This document shows positions 18,154-27,568 of a stretch of DNA of 64,000 bases, one piece after another. Within the stretch, counting starts at the first letter, position 1, and every line of letters begins with the position of its first letter. A program made the translations under genes and the position numbers. The notes beneath the pieces were generated by a model, which saw only the letters and a program-made list of their open reading frames with translations, ran no database searches and was not told the DNA's origin. The stretch is from NCBI GenBank assembly GCA_016709675.1, contig JADJMH010000001.1, positions 620,001 to 684,000 on the forward strand, written 5' to 3'. This stretch comes from Candidatus Accumulibacter proximus (lineage in GTDB: Bacteria > Pseudomonadota > Gammaproteobacteria > Burkholderiales > Rhodocyclaceae).

Positions 18154-18160
18154 GTTGAAC
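18154..18160 (+). other. Candidate attI core site
   Basis: GTTGAAC fits the G^TTRRRY core and lies 90 bases upstream of the intI start on the cassette side, where attI is expected. Short motif, so the call rests on position. Confidence 0.4.
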
Positions 18161-18882
18161 TAAAGCGCTCCGCGCTGGTGTAGGCACCCCACCGCCCTTG
18201 TCTTTTCTTGCTGTCGCTCCGTGAGTTCGCTCTCCCTCTCACCCTGACTGTCTGACGGCTCAACGCCTCGCTTCCCAACTCGCTGGCAAATCCTCGATCC
18301 TCCTGGCTGCGGGGGACGTCCCCGCAGCAACCGAGGAGATAGTCATGAGTGAGCTGCGTGAACGAATGAGCAACGCCATGTGCCTGCGGGGAATGGCGGC
18401 ACGGACCCAGGAAGCCTACATCGGAGCGCTGGTCGAACTGGCGAAGTACTACCAGCGATCGCCGGCGGACTTGCGTGTCGAGGAAGTCCAGGCCTACCTG
18501 CTGCACCTGATTCGCGACAAGAAGCTCGCCTACGCGAGCGTCAATCACAACCTCGTGCGCCTTCCGCTTCCTCTATCGGCGGGTGCTCGGTCGCCCGGAA
18601 GCCGGTTTCGACATCCCGATGGCCAAGGTACCCCAGCGCCTGCCGCAGATCCTCTCGCGCGAGGAAGTCGCGCGCCTGATCGACTCGGCGAGAACCCTGC
18701 GCGGGCGAACGCTATTGATGACCAGTGTCCTTTCGGCAACGCTGCGAAACCCCGGTCGCGGCGGCTGATCCGCGGCCAGGGCCACGGGTGGCGCGCGGCT
18801 CCACGGTCGCGCGCAGGCAACCCGCAGCGGCAACCCTGGGTTCGCTGCGGCTCTGGACGCTGGAGGTTGTCACGCTGCCGAG

Positions 18883-20622
18883 TTAGTCCGGCGGAGGTTC
18901 GGTACGCTGCGCCTCGGCGCGTGCAAAGGCTTCGGTGTAGTTCCAGGGCATCCAGGCCACCGGATCGAGCGCCACCTTTGCCGCGTGGCGCTGCAGGGAA
19001 ACGAGGTAGTGAAACGGCTCGATCTTGTGGAGTTCGGCCGTGTGGATCAGGGTCATGAACAGATCGCCGACGCGCGCGCCGTTCAACGTCCGATAGAAGA
19101 GCGCGTTCTTCCGATGCAGAATGGCCTTTTTCAGTATGCGTTCGGTGATGTTGTTGTCGAGTGGGGCGCCCGGCACGCGCAGAAACAGGCTCAGTTTCTC
19201 CCAGTGGTTCTGCATGTATGAGATCGCCTGGCCGAGTCCCGAGTGGGGCTCCACGGTGTGCTCCGCGAACTGTCTGGCCATCCAGTCTTGCAGCGCCTTC
19301 ATCCGTGGGCCACTTTCCTTCTGGTGCAGGAGCAGGCGCTCGGCGGGCGAGAGGCCCTGGCGCTTGGCCTGCGCGTCGGTGTGGAAGACGGCGCGCAGCG
19401 TGTGCAGGACAAAGGCCACTTCTTCCGGAAAGGCCTCGACCACATCGACGTAGTTGCGTCGCGCATGCGGAATACACGAGGCGGCCAGCGTCGAATGATC
19501 GCCCGGCCGGTTGCGCGTCGAGGCATCGGACATGTGGATCGGCGGATCGGTCACTTCCCGCAGATCGAGTACTTCGGCAAGGTGCTCGCCCGCATGACAG
19601 GGCCCGGTTTTGAACAAGGCGATCAGACCATTGGGCGTCCGGCGACGACACCGGAAGTGAACACGCCAGTGCGATCGGCGGACGCGCCTGCCGGTAGCGC
19701 TTCGGCGCGCGCCTCTTGCGTCAGGGTCAGGATGCGCATCGTCGTGTCATCGTTGCCAAACCACGGTTCCTTGGGCTGCCTGCCGTGCCAGTTCGTCGAA
19801 GACCGGGATGAGGGGGGGCGGCAGCGGCGGCCACGACTTCCCATTGCGTGCCGACCGGCATCGGGATGGCCAAACCCTGTTCCAGCCGCTCGATGCGGTG
19901 GAACGGCAGACCGCAGCCGTATTTGAGGAGCGCGATCATCGCCGCGGCGGTGTCGTCGTACTTTGCCTTGCCAACGCCTGGCGGGGGTCGGCGGTAAACA
20001 CGGTGCCACACAAGCCGCAACGCAGCCGTTCGAGTTCGTAGACCTTCGCGAGTAGCGGCGCGACGCCGGTGATACGAACCAGGACCGCTGGCTCTCCTCG
20101 TTGCCCATACACCCGACCGGTACACCCGGCGACGGGACACGGATCGCCGTGCCGTAACGTCGCATGCGGTACGGCAATATGCGGCGCTCGCGGATAATCG
20201 GCCGCCCCATTCCTTCCGTGCCCTGGGCGCTTCTTCTTGGGCTCGGCTACCGTGGCGTCCGAAGTCGCCTGGCCGGCGGCTTTCTCGTCGCCGCCTTCCG
20301 CCGATGGACGGGTCGCCGTGTCCGCTGGCGGCGTGTCGCCCTTCTCCGCTTCCCCGAGCACATTGGCCGTGCTCTCGGTCGGCGCGCCGAAGAGAATCCG
20401 CCGTAGCCGTGCCAGCGTGGTTTCCTTCGTCTCGAGTTCGGCGGTGATCCGCGCGAGGGTGCCCACCGCTGCCTTCAGCGTCGCCTGTTCGGCCTCGGTC
20501 AGCGGTCTGGCTCCGCTCTGCTCGACGATGGCCTCGATCTCCTGCACCGGGATGGCCATCCGCTGCGGCGGGTTGTGTTCAGGCCGCTTCCGGTGGGATG
20601 CCCGCTGCCGGCTCCGGCTCAT
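18883..20622 (-). pseudogene. tnpC: IS66 transposase TnpC, multiple frameshifts
   Basis: Read in pieces: N-terminal coiled coil (MAIPVQEIEAIVEQSG) and zinc-binding part in 20622-19936; catalytic N part (KAKYDDTAAAMIALLKYG) in a second frame; then DDTTMRILTL and HARRNYVDVVEAF, NHWEKLSLFL, DNNITERILK in a third. Frame changes lie near 19985, at the 7-G run around 19811-19817, and near 19770. Two or three independent shifts make a non-functional gene unless the assembly is poor here. Confidence 0.9.
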
Positions 20623-20954
20623 GGCCGTACGCCAACGAGCTGGCCGAAGTCCCTCCGCAGCCGCTTCCGGGAACGCTTCGAGCTATGGCGGGGGGTCCAT
20701 GCGGCCACTGACCGCGGCGGCGCGGCTGCTCGCAACCTCCGCGGCGCGGAACTCCCGTCTGCCGTAAGCCCAGCTTGGCGAACTCGCCAGCTGCATTCTC
20801 AGTCCTCCAGCAGTGACCCTTTCTACCCAAGGTATTCTGCCAAAGACCGGCGACAATGTCTAGTCCTTTCGCGAAAGGTCATCTTCGGTATCCCCGTTGC
20901 GGTGGGTGACGACCAGCTTTCGGAAGTTCTGTTTGCGGGCTGCGCTCGCGAAGG

Positions 20955-21302
20955 TCAGGCGACCGCTCGCCACTCCGGGATTCCGCCGGCCGCGGCGTAG
21001 TCGCCTCCCGAGAGCAGGACCGCCAAGGCGTGCGGCGCGAGGAGCTTCCCCGGTGACGCCTGCGGCCAGAAGCGGTAGTGCCCCTGCGACAGCCGCTTTT
21101 GACAGAGCCAGAAGCCTTGCCCGTCATAGACCAGGAGTTTGACCGCCGTGCGCCGGCGATTGCAGAAAACGAACACGCCGCCGCTGAACGGGTCTTGGGC
21201 CAGTTTCTGCCGCACACGTCGGGCGAGACCGTCGATGCCGCACCGAAAATCCGCTGGCTCGGCAGCGACCCAGACACGCAGGCGCGCGTTCAGCGCGAGC
21301 AT
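20955..21302 (-). CDS. tnpB: IS66 accessory protein TnpB
   Basis: 115 residues with the TnpB signature ADFRCGIDGLARRV, DPFSGGVFVFCNRRRTAVKLLVYDG and RLSQGHYRFW. Required with TnpA and TnpC for IS66 transposition; biochemical role unclear. Overlaps the end of tnpA by 13 bases. Intact. Confidence 0.92.
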   Translation of the reverse strand: MLALNARLRVWVAAEPADFRCGIDGLARRVRQKLAQDPFSGGVFVFCNRRRTAVKLLVYDGQGFWLCQKRLSQGHYRFWPQASPGKLLAPHALAVLLSGGDYAAAGGIPEWRAVA

Positions 21303-21706
21303 GGTTGGACCTGCCAGAGGCTACGCGCGACCTCGGCGAGGTGGCTACTGGCCGCTGGCGGCAGTTCGATGCGCAGCGCACGGCCCGCCCGGTCGGTGAG
21401 AACCAGGACGCAAACGGGTGGCGCCAGCGGCAGGCCGAGATCGAGTTCGACGAAACTCGATGACACGGGCGCGCTGCGCGCGTCTTCGGCGGCGTTCCTG
21501 GCGGTCAGGCGGTGCTTCAGGCTCTTGTAGTCGAGCTTCAGGGCGACGGCAACCTGGGCGATGCCGTACCGCTCGGCGAGTTCGGTCGCTTGCGACCACA
21601 GCTCCTCCGGAATGCGAGCACTGCGGCGGCGGGTGCTCCGCCATTGGGCAAGCGCTGCGGCGGTTTCGGCCAGTTGCGGGGCGGTTGCAGGTAAAGACGG
21701 TGACAT
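21290..21706 (-). CDS. tnpA: IS66 accessory protein TnpA (helix-turn-helix)
   Basis: 138 residues. The first half holds a DNA-binding helix-turn-helix (ELWSQATELAERYGIAQVAVAL, then LDYKSLKHRL); the rest is typical of IS66 TnpA. It starts 85 bases inside the right end of the element. Intact, in contrast with tnpC. Confidence 0.85.
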   Translation of the reverse strand: MSPSLPATAPQLAETAAALAQWRSTRRRSARIPEELWSQATELAERYGIAQVAVALKLDYKSLKHRLTARNAAEDARSAPVSSSFVELDLGLPLAPPVCVLVLTDRAGRALRIELPPAASSHLAEVARSLWQVQPCSR

Positions 21707-22279
21707 TGGTAGGCCTCTCGAACGGTCGTTACGGGCCTACCAAGGTACCAGCCCAGCGCAGGGATTTCACGCAGCATTGCCGAAAGGACACGATGACCAC
21801 CTACGCCGCCGGCTTGCGGGTCTCGGAAGTCTGCGCCCTGCAGGTGGGGGACATCGAGAGCGCCGCCGATCGCATGTGCCTCAAGGTGCGCCAGGGCAAA
21901 GGCGGCAAGGATCGTTACACGCTGCTGTCGCCGCACCTGCTCGCCGCCTTGCGCACCTACTGGCGCGACACCCGGCCGCGGCTCTGGTTGTTCGCCAACC
22001 GGGCCGGCACCGGCCCGATGGAAATCCAGACCGCCCAGCGGATTTACTATGCGGCACGCAACGCCGCGGGCATCGCCCCCGAAGGCGGCATCCACGGTCT
22101 TCGCCACGCCTTCGCCACGCACCTCCTCGAAGCCGGCGTCGATCTCTACAGCATCGGTCGGCTCCTCGGCCATGGTCATCTGTCGACCACCTCGCGCTAT
22201 CTGCATCTGGCACGCTCAAAGCTGACCGGCAACCCCTCGCCCCTGGACCTGCTCGACCCGCCCAGTTAAGCCACCGCCA

Positions 22280-23684
22280 GTGACCCTGGCCGAGGTCTTC
22301 CGCTGGCACGGGCCGGCGTACCTCGCCAAGCACGCTTTGTCGTCGGCCAAGACCAAGGTCTGGCGGGCGATCGTCGCCTGTCGCACGGCCATCCTCGGCG
22401 GCCACGTCGAGACCTGTGACGACTGCGGCGTGACGCGACACGTCTATCACTCGTGCCGCAACCGCCACTGCCCGCAGTGCCAGACCCGAGCCAAGGAGCA
22501 CTGGCTGGCGAAACGGCGCCAGGAGCTGCTGCCGGTGCCGTACTTCCACCTCGTGTTCACTCCCTGCCGCACGCGCTGCATGCGCTGATCGGACAACGCC
22601 CGCGGGTGATCCACGAGGTCCTCTTTGGTGCCGCGTCGGCCACCCTCAGCGAATTCGGCGCCAATCCCCGCTGGCTGGGCGGCAAGCTGGCGTTCTCGTT
22701 GGTCCTGCACACCTGGAAGCAGGACCTCGGGCGGCATGTGCATGTGCACGCCCTGGTCGCCGGCGGGGCGTTGACGCCCGAGGGCGAATGGAAGTCGCCG
22801 AAGCGCGGCTTCCTGTTTCCGGTTCGTGCGCTGTCAACAGTCTTTCGCGGCAAGTTCATCGCGGCGTTGAGTGAAGCCCGAGGCTCAGGGCAGCCGCTGG
22901 TGGCAGAGCTGGCCGACAAGAAGGTCTGGCGGGCTCTGCGCCAGCAGTTGCTGGCGCACGACTGGGTGGTCCCAGGAAACAGCCGCTCGGCGGCCCGGAG
23001 CAGGTCCTCGAATACCTGGGTCGCTACACGCATCGGGTGGCGATCTCGAACGAGCGTCTGGTCGGGATGGACGAGACGACCGTCCGTTTCCGCGTGCGCG
23101 CCACGCCGGGCAAGCGCGTGCTCAGCGTGCCGGCGGAGGAGTTCATCGAGCACTTCCTGCTCCATGTGCTCCCCAGCGGTTTCAAGCGGATTCGCCACTA
23201 CGGCCTGCTGGCCCCGGCGGCGAAGGCGACGAGGCTGGCGCTGGCACGACAGGCCTTGTCGGTACCCCCACCCGATCCGGTGATCAAGGCGACGGTGGAG
23301 GACTTCCTGCAGCGCGTCGGCCGCGCCGAGTGGTCGCGCTGTCCCCACTGCCACGAAGGACGGTTCGTGCCGACGGCGGCGATTCCGCCCCTGCGTCAGG
23401 CGACGCCGCAGAGCGCATCGGTTCGCGGACCCCCCATGAAAGCGGCCAGCGCTTGGCGAGGGGCTTTCCCGTGTGCTCAATGGCAGTTCCGGCCGCCAGG
23501 AGATGCCTCGTCGGCAGCGTGCCGAAGTCACGATTCTGGCGCTGCGCTCTGTTTGCCAGAGCGCCCTGTTCGTTCCTGTCACGCCCTCGCGAACAGCAAG
23601 AAGCGGCTCGGCTGCCTCTCGCCAACCCGTCTGACCCATGCCCGCGGCTTGACCCGGGGTGCGGGACGCTTACAATCCCCATAA
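22280..23684 (+). pseudogene. IS91-family rolling-circle transposase, two frameshifts
   Basis: N-terminal zinc module CDDCGVTRHVYHSCRNRHCPQCQ identifies the Y2/IS91 transposase family. Frame 1 ends after PYFHLVFT (near 22560), frame 2 carries LHTWKQDLGRHVHVHALVAGG (HUH region) to about 22970, and frame 3 holds LEYLGRYTHRVAISN, which includes the region of the catalytic tyrosines, and ends with a CPHC pair and a low-complexity tail to a stop at 23684. Needs both shifts repaired to work. Starts 10 bases after the recombinase stop. Confidence 0.9.
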
Positions 23685-23783
23685 GTACCGCCGTCGAGGC
23701 GCTTCAGTCCAACGAGGTTTATCTGCCGCGGATACGCCAGCGGCAAGGCCGGACGCTTTCGGCGCGGCAGATAAACGCTATTC
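23391..23783 (+). repeat. IS91-type right-end module, copy 1
   Basis: About 393 bases, nearly identical to 30842-31235. Covers the transposase C-terminal tail and the downstream hairpin that ends ATAAACGCTATTC. In copy 1 the group II intron follows; in copy 2 the sequence GTTATGCC follows directly. Confidence 0.88.
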
Positions 23784-26131
23784 CTGCGACACGAAGTCGC
23801 TTGTAAGAGTTGTTCCAACTTAAATGAAGGGAACCACCGATGTCACTCGGTGAATCTAGGAGTCTGAATAAAGAGCGACTCTGACAATGTAACGAAGCGC
23901 CGCAAGGTGCGGGAGATAAATCGTGAGAGGCATATCCCTCTGGCAGCCACAGCTGGAATAGTGCTAGATAATTGGTACGGTGAAAACATTTGAATCTGCG
24001 TTAAGGATCGTCATTTATAGCAAGCGGAAGTGGCTACTACGCTTGAACCAAAAGGTAATGAAGGTGGGAGTGACGTCTGGATAGTACGTCCTCGTGACCC
24101 ATAAGCCTTCCGGTCCACAGCAGGCACCTAACCCGATGTACTTTTGCAAGTGGAACGTGGAAACCCCGTATTGCTCCCTTCGGGGACAGCTGACTGCAAA
24201 GTCTGCTTATGGCTGTGCGGGCATAGGATTGAGGAAAAAGCGAACGCTGCTCTGTAATGGGGTGGATAGGGGTTGAAACATGACCCCACGCGAAAGCGGG
24301 CAGACTTCCTCTTGGTCTCTCTTCACGAGAGAGTTTGAATAACGATCTGAACGGAGGGAAAGCAGATGAGCGCAGAAACACGGGCGTGCACCCTTCGACG
24401 TGACGTGGCCCAGTATCGATTGGGTAAAGGTTCAACGTTTCGTAAGAAGGCTGCAGACGCGTATCGTGAAGGCAACACAGGCCGGCAGACACAACCAGGC
24501 GAAAGCCCTCCAGTGGCTGCTGACCCACTCGTTCAGCGGCAAGGCATTAGCCGTCAAGCGCGTGACTGAAAATAAAGGCAAGAACACCCCCGGTGTCGAT
24601 AAAGTCATCTGGAAGACACCGGAGGCAAAGATCAACGCGATGGCGTCGTTGAAGCGACGGGGTTATTCGCCGCTTCCGCTTCGGAGAGTATGGATTCCGA
24701 AGAAAATGGCAAGACGAGGCCGCTCGGCATCCCGGTCATGAAATGCCGCGCCATGCAAGCGCTCCATCTGCTGGCGCTGGAACCGATTTCTGAAACCACC
24801 GCCGACCGGAATTCGTACGGATTCCGGCCGCAACGCTCAACCGCTGATGCCGGAGCACAATGTTTTACTTCTTTGGCACTAAAGGCGAGTGCGGAATGGG
24901 TGCTAGAAGCCGATATCCAAGGCTGTTTCGATCAAATCAGCCACGACTGGATGATCGCCAACATCCCAACGGACAAGGCGGTTCTCAAGAAATGGCTCAA
25001 GGCGGGATTCGTGTATCAAAACGAACGCTTCCCCACTGACGCCGGCACTCCACAAGGGGGGATTATCTCGCCGGTGTTGGCGAACATGACGCTTGATGGC
25101 CTCGAGGCAATGCTCAGAGGGAAATTTCCGAAAGCAAAACGCCCGCGCCTCAAGATGAACATGGTGCGTTACGCGGACGACTTCATCATTACCGGCCACT
25201 CGAAAGGGTGGCTGGAGCGTGAGGTTAAGCCCGCGGTGGTCGAATTTCTGACGCAACGCGGATTAGTGCTATCGCCCGAAAAGACCAAAATAACGCACAT
25301 CAACGAGGGGTTTGACTTCCTCGGATGGAATATTCGCAAATATAACGGCAAGCTGCTGACGAAGCCGTCGAAAGCGAACATCAAAGCGCATCTTGATAAA
25401 ATCCGTGAAGTCATCAAGGGTAACAAGACGGCAAAACAGGCAAATCTGATCAGGCTGCTCAATCCTGTTTTGCGGGGATGGGCGAATTATCACAGCCATG
25501 TCGTCGCCAAGAAAACCTTTGCTCGGATTGATGCCAATGTCTGGTCAATGCTATGGCGATGGGCGGCAAGAAGGCATCCGGAGAAAGGTGCTCGGTGGGT
25601 CAAGGACAGATACTTCAAGACCCGAGGCACCCGAAGCTGGGTATTTGCCGCAACAGAAGAAAAAGAGGATGGAACGAAAAGGGAACTTACCTTGCTGCTA
25701 GAGTCGGATACGCCGATAAGACGGCATGTCAAGATCAAAGCTGACGCGAACCCGCATGACCGCCAATGGGAACAGTACTTCGAGGCCCGATGGGGCAAGA
25801 AAATGCTGTATTCAGTGTGCGGTCGCAGGAAGTTTTACCGCGTCTGGCAAAGGCAAGACGGCCTGTGTTCGGTCTGTCAAAATTCCATCACGACGAGCAC
25901 TCCCTGGGGTGTTCGCCACATCGTGAAACGGACGGATGGCGGATCGGATGCCGCAAGCAACCTTCAGATGCAACATCTCAGTTGCCGTAGAAACCTGTAG
26001 TATGCCCGAATGAAAGTTGTGAAACCGGGTATCGAAAGATGCCTTTGTAGAGGCTTGAGCCGTGTGTGCTGAAAGGTGCAAGCACGGTTCTTAGGGGGCC
26101 GGGCGCGGGCAACCGTGTTCGGCTACCCGAC
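23784..26131 (+). mobile_element. Group II intron with HNH-type maturase, inserted at a GTTAGGC core
   Basis: The 5' border follows from the repeat at 31235, which lacks the intron. The RNA starts near CTGCGACACGAAG (consensus GTGYG, so the first base differs). Domain V is at 26057-26090 (GAGCCGTGTG paired to the strand ending GCACGGTTC) and domain VI runs to CTACCCGAC at 26131. The 3' exon begins GTTAGGC. The maturase has the RT YADD box and a C-terminal HNH motif, so it is not a group IIC intron. Its ORF is frameshifted, so mobility is lost in cis. Confidence 0.85.
24366..26000 (+). pseudogene. ltrA: Group II intron reverse transcriptase/maturase (LtrA-like), frameshifted
   Basis: Starts MSAETRA at 24366; a first shift near 24400 leads to the frame VTWPSIDWVKVQRFVRRLQ, and a second in the A run at 24701-24704 (IPKK to NGKTRPLGIP). 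The remainder is open: RT blocks (YGFRPQRSTADA, GTPQGGIISPVLAN, MVRYADDFIITG), maturase domain X (LLNPVLRGWANYH), and a terminal HNH endonuclease (CSVC...RHIVKRTDGGSDAASNLQMQHLSC). About 540 residues when repaired. Confidence 0.9.
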
Positions 26132-26143
26132 GTTAGGCCGCAA

Positions 26144-27094
26144 ATGACACCACCCCCGGACTCTCCCGCTGTGCCAAATCCCCTACCAAATCCGAACGTT
26201 GGTTTGGCGGCGCCGACCATCGAAGCAAGTCAGCCAGTGTCAAGGCAGTTCACACCGCCGGCACTGGGAGAAACAATCACAGTCGATGGTAAGTACTACT
26301 TCATCGGCCAACTCATAGGTAAGGGCGCGTTTGGCGAGGCATACGAGTGCACCGATGAATGGAGTAACGATCTAGTCGCAAAAATCTTGGTTCCCAAGAA
26401 TCAGACATACGATGAGGTCAAGGAGAACTGGTTGCAAGAACTGCACAAACTCATGCACTTGCGCCACCCGAACATTACGTTCATTCACCAGGCGTTCGAA
26501 TACAAGGACACTTTCTATCTAATTATCGAGCGCTGCACTATGACGCTAGAAGCGATCATCAGTGACCCCAAGCTCAACCACGAACTCTGGGTTCCTTACG
26601 TTGCAAGGGACATTCTCCAAGCTCTGGACTACGTTCACCTATTGGGGTACGTCCACAAGGACATTCATGCGGGCAACGTCTTTGTCGCCCAGAGTTTTGA
26701 TCGCATGGTCCCAACCAAGGACCCGGTTTGGTCCTTCAAGGTCGGCGATCTCGGAATATCACGATTGGAAACCGACATTCGTGTCTTCAACACTCTGCTT
26801 GCGCAGTGGATGATTCCGCCAGAGGCCTTGGACCCCGCCACGTTTGGCGCGGTCTCTCGTTCTACGGACATTTACCACGCAGCCTTGCTCTTGCTGGCCC
26901 TAATGAATGGCGGTACTCCATCATTTACGCCGGATGAAGTGCTCGCAGGCGCCCCGCGGAAGCTCGCTGAGAGCCTTCCCTCAAAGTTCGCGCCGGTGGT
27001 CGCACGGGCGCTACGGCGTCACACGAACGCGCGGACTCCTACCGCCATGCAGTTCTGGCGCGAACTTTCCTCGGTAACCAGCAGTGCGGCCTAA
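26144..27094 (+). CDS. Integron cassette: serine/threonine protein kinase
   Basis: 316 residues from the ATG at 26144, 12 bases after the GTTAGGC cassette core. A proline-rich N-terminal tail (1-40) precedes the kinase fold: G-loop GKGAFGEAY (59-67), VAK lysine 80, catalytic loop HKDIHAGN (171-178, HKD in place of HRD) and DLG (202-204, for DFG). All catalytic residues are there, so activity is plausible. No membrane segment. Single-gene cassette; its attC is broken by a group IIC intron remnant directly at the stop codon. Kinases are rare cassette cargo; target unknown. Confidence 0.85.
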   Translation: MTPPPDSPAVPNPLPNPNVGLAAPTIEASQPVSRQFTPPALGETITVDGKYYFIGQLIGKGAFGEAYECTDEWSNDLVAKILVPKNQTYDEVKENWLQELHKLMHLRHPNITFIHQAFEYKDTFYLIIERCTMTLEAIISDPKLNHELWVPYVARDILQALDYVHLLGYVHKDIHAGNVFVAQSFDRMVPTKDPVWSFKVGDLGISRLETDIRVFNTLLAQWMIPPEALDPATFGAVSRSTDIYHAALLLLALMNGGTPSFTPDEVLAGAPRKLAESLPSKFAPVVARALRRHTNARTPTAMQFWRELSSVTSSAA

Positions 27095-27095
27095 T

Positions 27096-27190
27096 CGGGT
27101 AGCCGGAGGTTTCTCTCCTCCGGCCCCCACACCACCCACCGTGCGGGTCCGCAGTGGGCGGTTCAACGAGTTGGCGCGCTCGACGAAGTG
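27096..27190 (-). mobile_element. Remnant of a group IIC-attC intron (domains V and VI)
   Basis: On the minus strand it holds a D5 (GAACCGCCC...GGGTGG), a D6 hairpin (GGAGG...CCTCC) and the 3' end CTACCCGA. It is closely similar to the 3' end of the larger intron at 32587, but the rest of the intron is gone. The 3' exon reads TTAGGC on the minus strand, i.e. the GCCTAA of the attC left core (27089-27094) that also supplies the kinase stop codon. Confidence 0.75.
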
Positions 27191-27252
27191 ACTTGAGCCG
27201 AGTAGCCCTGGGCCTTGCACCACAGGCGATGACAAAGCACTGACAAATACAA

Positions 27253-27271
27253 AGGGGCCAGGGTCAATTAA
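27253..27271 (+). repeat. Solo left-end fragment of the RAYT element
   Basis: AAGGGGCCAGGGTCAATT matches the first bases found upstream of the four REP-associated transposase copies (for example at 29546 and 35408). It abuts the next attC site. Confidence 0.55.
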
Positions 27272-27273
27272 AA

Positions 27274-27342
27274 GCCCAACTTTTCATTCAACCCGGACTG
27301 GCGCGATAAAACCGCGCGAGCCGGTTAATTCAGACGTTGGGC
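27274..27342 (+). repeat. attC site 1 (complete)
   Basis: Left core GCCCAAC (27274-27280) and right core GTTGGGC (27336-27342) are exact reverse complements. Between them is an imperfect palindrome (CCGGACTGGCGCG opposite CGCGCGAGCCGG), giving a 69-base attC. It marks the start of the hicAB cassette. Confidence 0.9.
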
Positions 27343-27375
27343 CCTTCAGGCCAAAGCCATGACATACTCGGGCGC

Positions 27376-27564
27376 ATGAAAGTTAGCGACATATTGGCTG
27401 TGCTCCGTAACGACGGGTGGCTCTTGGTCGCAACCAGAGGGAGTCATCGCCAGTTTAAACACCCGATCAAACCCGGTCGCGTCACCGTCGCTGGTAAGCC
27501 AAGTGACGATCTGGCCCCTGGAACACTCAACAGCATTCTGAAGCAGGCCTCACTGAAAGGTTGA
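27376..27564 (+). CDS. hicA: Integron cassette: HicA mRNA interferase toxin
   Basis: 62 residues from the ATG at 27376 (an upstream in-frame start exists but leads into the attC). Double-stranded-RNA-binding-like fold with the catalytic histidine in RGSHRQFKHP. HicA cleaves mRNA until bound by HicB. Starts 34 bases after the cassette core and is followed 4 bases later by hicB. Toxin-antitoxin cassettes are thought to stabilise chromosomal integron arrays. Confidence 0.92.
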   Translation: MKVSDILAVLRNDGWLLVATRGSHRQFKHPIKPGRVTVAGKPSDDLAPGTLNSILKQASLKG

Positions 27565-27568
27565 AATC

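Larger units (their letters stand above)
18725..21791 (-). mobile_element. IS66-family element with 8-bp target duplication
   Basis: Terminal inverted repeats begin GTGTCCTTTCGGCAA at 18725 and, on the other strand, at 21791, and remain similar for 22 bases with one mismatch. The flanks are an exact 8-bp direct repeat GATGACCA (18717-18724 and 21792-21799), the target duplication size of IS66. Contents on the minus strand: tnpA (21706-21290), tnpB (21302-20955) and a frameshifted tnpC (20622-18883). Length 3067 bp, slightly long, with an unusual 330-base gap between tnpB and tnpC. Confidence 0.95.
18345..22269 (+). pseudogene. IS91-associated tyrosine recombinase, frameshifted and split by IS66
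   Basis: N-terminal part 18345-18724 starts MSELRERMSNAM and carries the SAM-like core-binding domain. A one-base shift near 18562 separates YASVNHN from AFRFLYRRVLG. The IS66 element enters after RGRTLLM. The catalytic part resumes at 21792: TYAAGLRVSEVCAL (R), GKGGKDRY (K), HGLRHAFATHLL (HxxR), LGHGHLSTTSRY (H, Y). Removing IS66 and one 8-bp repeat joins LLM to TTYAAGLRVSE perfectly. About 330 residues when restored. Not the integron integrase: it lacks the IntI insert. Confidence 0.88.
18345..23783 (+). mobile_element. IS91-type element with accessory tyrosine recombinase, split by IS66 (left end uncertain)
   Basis: Contains a tyrosine recombinase gene followed 10 bases later by an IS91/IS801-type transposase gene, the layout of the IS91 subgroup that carries an integrase-like ORF. 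The right end is taken as the last base shared with a second partial copy (30842-31235), a strong hairpin (14-bp stem GTTTATCTGCCGCG near 23718-23731 with CGCGGCAGATAAAC near 23765-23778). The left end lies somewhere between 18161 and 18345. An IS66 insertion occupies 18725-21791. Both element genes are frameshifted, so it is inactive. Confidence 0.75.

Noticed and set aside
24037..24528. Minus-strand ORF of 163 codons in the group II intron 5' part
   Set aside because: It lies over structured intron RNA and resembles proteins wrongly annotated from intron sequence.
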